64,000 nt of DNA from Kingella oralis (GTDB lineage Bacteria; Pseudomonadota; Gammaproteobacteria; Burkholderiales; Neisseriaceae): positions 1,488,001 through 1,552,000 of the forward strand of contig NZ_CP059569.1 of assembly GCF_014054985.1 (NCBI RefSeq). Direction: 5' to 3'. Numbering within the stretch: the stretch's first letter is position 1; each line of letters begins with the position of its first letter. The notes beneath the pieces were generated by a model. The model was not told the DNA's origin. It made no database searches and saw nothing but the letters and a program-made list of their open reading frames with translations. This document shows positions 62,890-64,000 of the stretch, piece by piece. A program made the position numbers and the translations under genes.

Positions 62890-63777
62890 TCAAATCAACT
62901 GCTCGCCCCAATGCAGCTTCTGCCGCAGGGTTTTGTAATACTGATAGCTGCTCGGGTGCAGCACGCGCAGTTCGTTGTGATAGCGGTGGATGATGATTTC
63001 GTCCATGTTTTGAATGTCCACAAACGATTGCCCGTCGTAATGCACGCGCGCGTCGCCCGCTTTGGTAATCAAAATGCGGATTTCGTTGGCATCGCCGATC
63101 ACAATCGGGCGGTTGGTCATCGATTGCGGGCAAATCGGTACCAGCGTGAGCGCGCGGATGGCGGTTTGCAAAATCGGGCCGCCCGCCGCCAGCGAATAGG
63201 CGGTTGAACCCGTGGGCGTGGAAACGATTAAGCCGTCGCTGCGCTGGGTACAAACAAACTGGTTGTTGATAAACACTTCAAATTCAATAATCTGCCCCGC
63301 GCCGCCGCGCGAAATCACCACATCATTGAGCGCGATGCCGTGATAAATCGCTTCGCCGCCGCGCTGCGCGCTGGTTTCCAGCAAAATGCAGTCGTCCGCT
63401 AAATAATCGCCCGCCAGCATTTTGCTGAGTTCTTCCACCATGTTTTCGCGCGAAACTTGGGTTAAAAAGCCCAGATGCCCTTGGTTCACGCCAATCAGCG
63501 GCACGCGGTAGGGCGCGGCTTTGCGGGCGGCGGATAGGAAGGTGCCGTCGCCGCCGAGCACCAAAATCAGGTCGCAGTCTTGCCCGATGTTGTCGCTCAC
63601 GGCGCAAAATTGCAGGTCGCGCTCGCTCACCAAGCCGTTGTCGGCACAGGGCTTGTCGATGACGATGGCGAGCCGCTGCGCGTGCAAAAAGGCAATCAGG
63701 TCGTGGATAACGGGGGCGATGTCGGGGGTGTTGGGGCGGGTGAGGATGCCGATGCGGTGGAATTTGCTGGGGATCAT
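62890..63777 (-). CDS. nadK: NAD kinase
   Basis: 295 residues: FHRIGILTRPNTPDIAPVIH at the start, the ATP/NAD kinase signature LILVLGGDGTFLSAARKAAP, GVNQGHLGFLTQV, LNDVVISRGG and the conserved SDGLIVSTPTGSTAYSLAAG. It phosphorylates NAD to NADP. Length and motifs are normal. ATG 63777 starts MIPSKF; the ribosome site is weak. Confidence 0.97.
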   Translation of the reverse strand: MIPSKFHRIGILTRPNTPDIAPVIHDLIAFLHAQRLAIVIDKPCADNGLVSERDLQFCAVSDNIGQDCDLILVLGGDGTFLSAARKAAPYRVPLIGVNQGHLGFLTQVSRENMVEELSKMLAGDYLADDCILLETSAQRGGEAIYHGIALNDVVISRGGAGQIIEFEVFINNQFVCTQRSDGLIVSTPTGSTAYSLAAGGPILQTAIRALTLVPICPQSMTNRPIVIGDANEIRILITKAGDARVHYDGQSFVDIQNMDEIIIHRYHNELRVLHPSSYQYYKTLRQKLHWGEQLI

Positions 63778-64000
63778 GGTGTAAAGGTTTTTTGGGAGGA
63801 TAAGGCAGCCTGAAAACAGGGTGGCGTGCTGATGAAACGGGCTGCGCTTGTTTTGGCTTCGCCGAAACTCACTTCGTGCGTTTTCAGGCTGCCTTTGGGG
63901 TTGGGCAAAGGATTTAAACAGGAGGCAGCCTGAAATCCAAAAGCCTGAAATCCAAAATGGAACGGCGGCGGCTCGCTGCCAACCGGTTTATTCAACAGAG
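63778..64000. other. Repeat-rich end of window
   Basis: It contains DUS copies, one extended DUS cassette on the minus strand (about 63846-63896) and the left end of an 87-bp hairpin element (ATGGAACGGCGGCGGCTCG from 63957). No gene is seen; a promoter for nadK should lie near 63790-63830. Confidence 0.6.

Overview
The window is chromosomal DNA of a Kingella-type member of the Neisseriaceae. The main evidence is the 12-base word AGGCAGCCTGAA, which occurs more than a hundred times on both strands. It equals the AG-kingDUS DNA uptake sequence dialect. The best-conserved genes (ltgA, radA, eno-ftsB, prfB, uvrB, the DUS-rich intergenic DNA, dRS3-like and Correia-like repeats) also look neisserial. 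Base composition is GC-rich (I judge mid-50s percent), apart from one clearly AT-rich gene at 53519-54298. I cannot name the species from sequence alone.

Layout. 1-9.9 kb holds cell-wall enzymes (mltD fragment, ltgA, sanA), a YafS-like methyltransferase, a MetE-like methyltransferase, grxB and an HD-Pnk-type nucleic-acid end-healing enzyme. 9.9-26.3 kb holds a lectin lipoprotein, an HxlR regulator facing a nitroreductase broken by an amber codon, pyrF, mnmC, yfeX, queA, rnhA, a DnaJ-domain membrane protein, a CopZ-like protein with a MerR-type promoter, and apbE. 26.5-31.0 kb is a large autotransporter broken twice, by an amber codon in its signal peptide and by a frameshift before its beta-barrel. 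31-38.5 kb holds a VWA lipoprotein, an orphan Hint (intein-like) domain, radA, an SPFH protein and a Sel1-repeat protein.

38.6-46.2 kb is a galactose region. mglBAC (import) runs on the minus strand, divergent from galT and galK on the plus strand. Between galT and galK lies a lipoprotein whose sequence aligns over two regions with elongation factor Tu but has lost the GTPase motifs. I consider this the most unexpected gene in the window. 46.6-53.5 kb is housekeeping (tpx, prfB, ftsB, eno, uvrB). uvrB carries an exact Neisseria-dialect uptake sequence, and an AT-rich TIR/DUF4062-like gene follows it. That gene is followed by a terminator built from a different Kingella uptake dialect and then a Correia-like element, so the 51.4-54.6 kb stretch looks like a transfer hot spot. 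54.8-64 kb returns to ordinary genes (rlmL-like, gph, thrC, a DMT exporter, the zinc-responsive rpmE2-rpmJ2 pair behind a Zur-like box, nadK).

Inverted DUS pairs double as transcription terminators at many gene ends. Several other small repeat families (an 87-bp hairpin element, a 118-167-bp inverted-repeat element, GTCGGGCAT palindromes) fill the intergenic DNA. I found no rRNA, tRNA, CRISPR array or intact insertion sequence.
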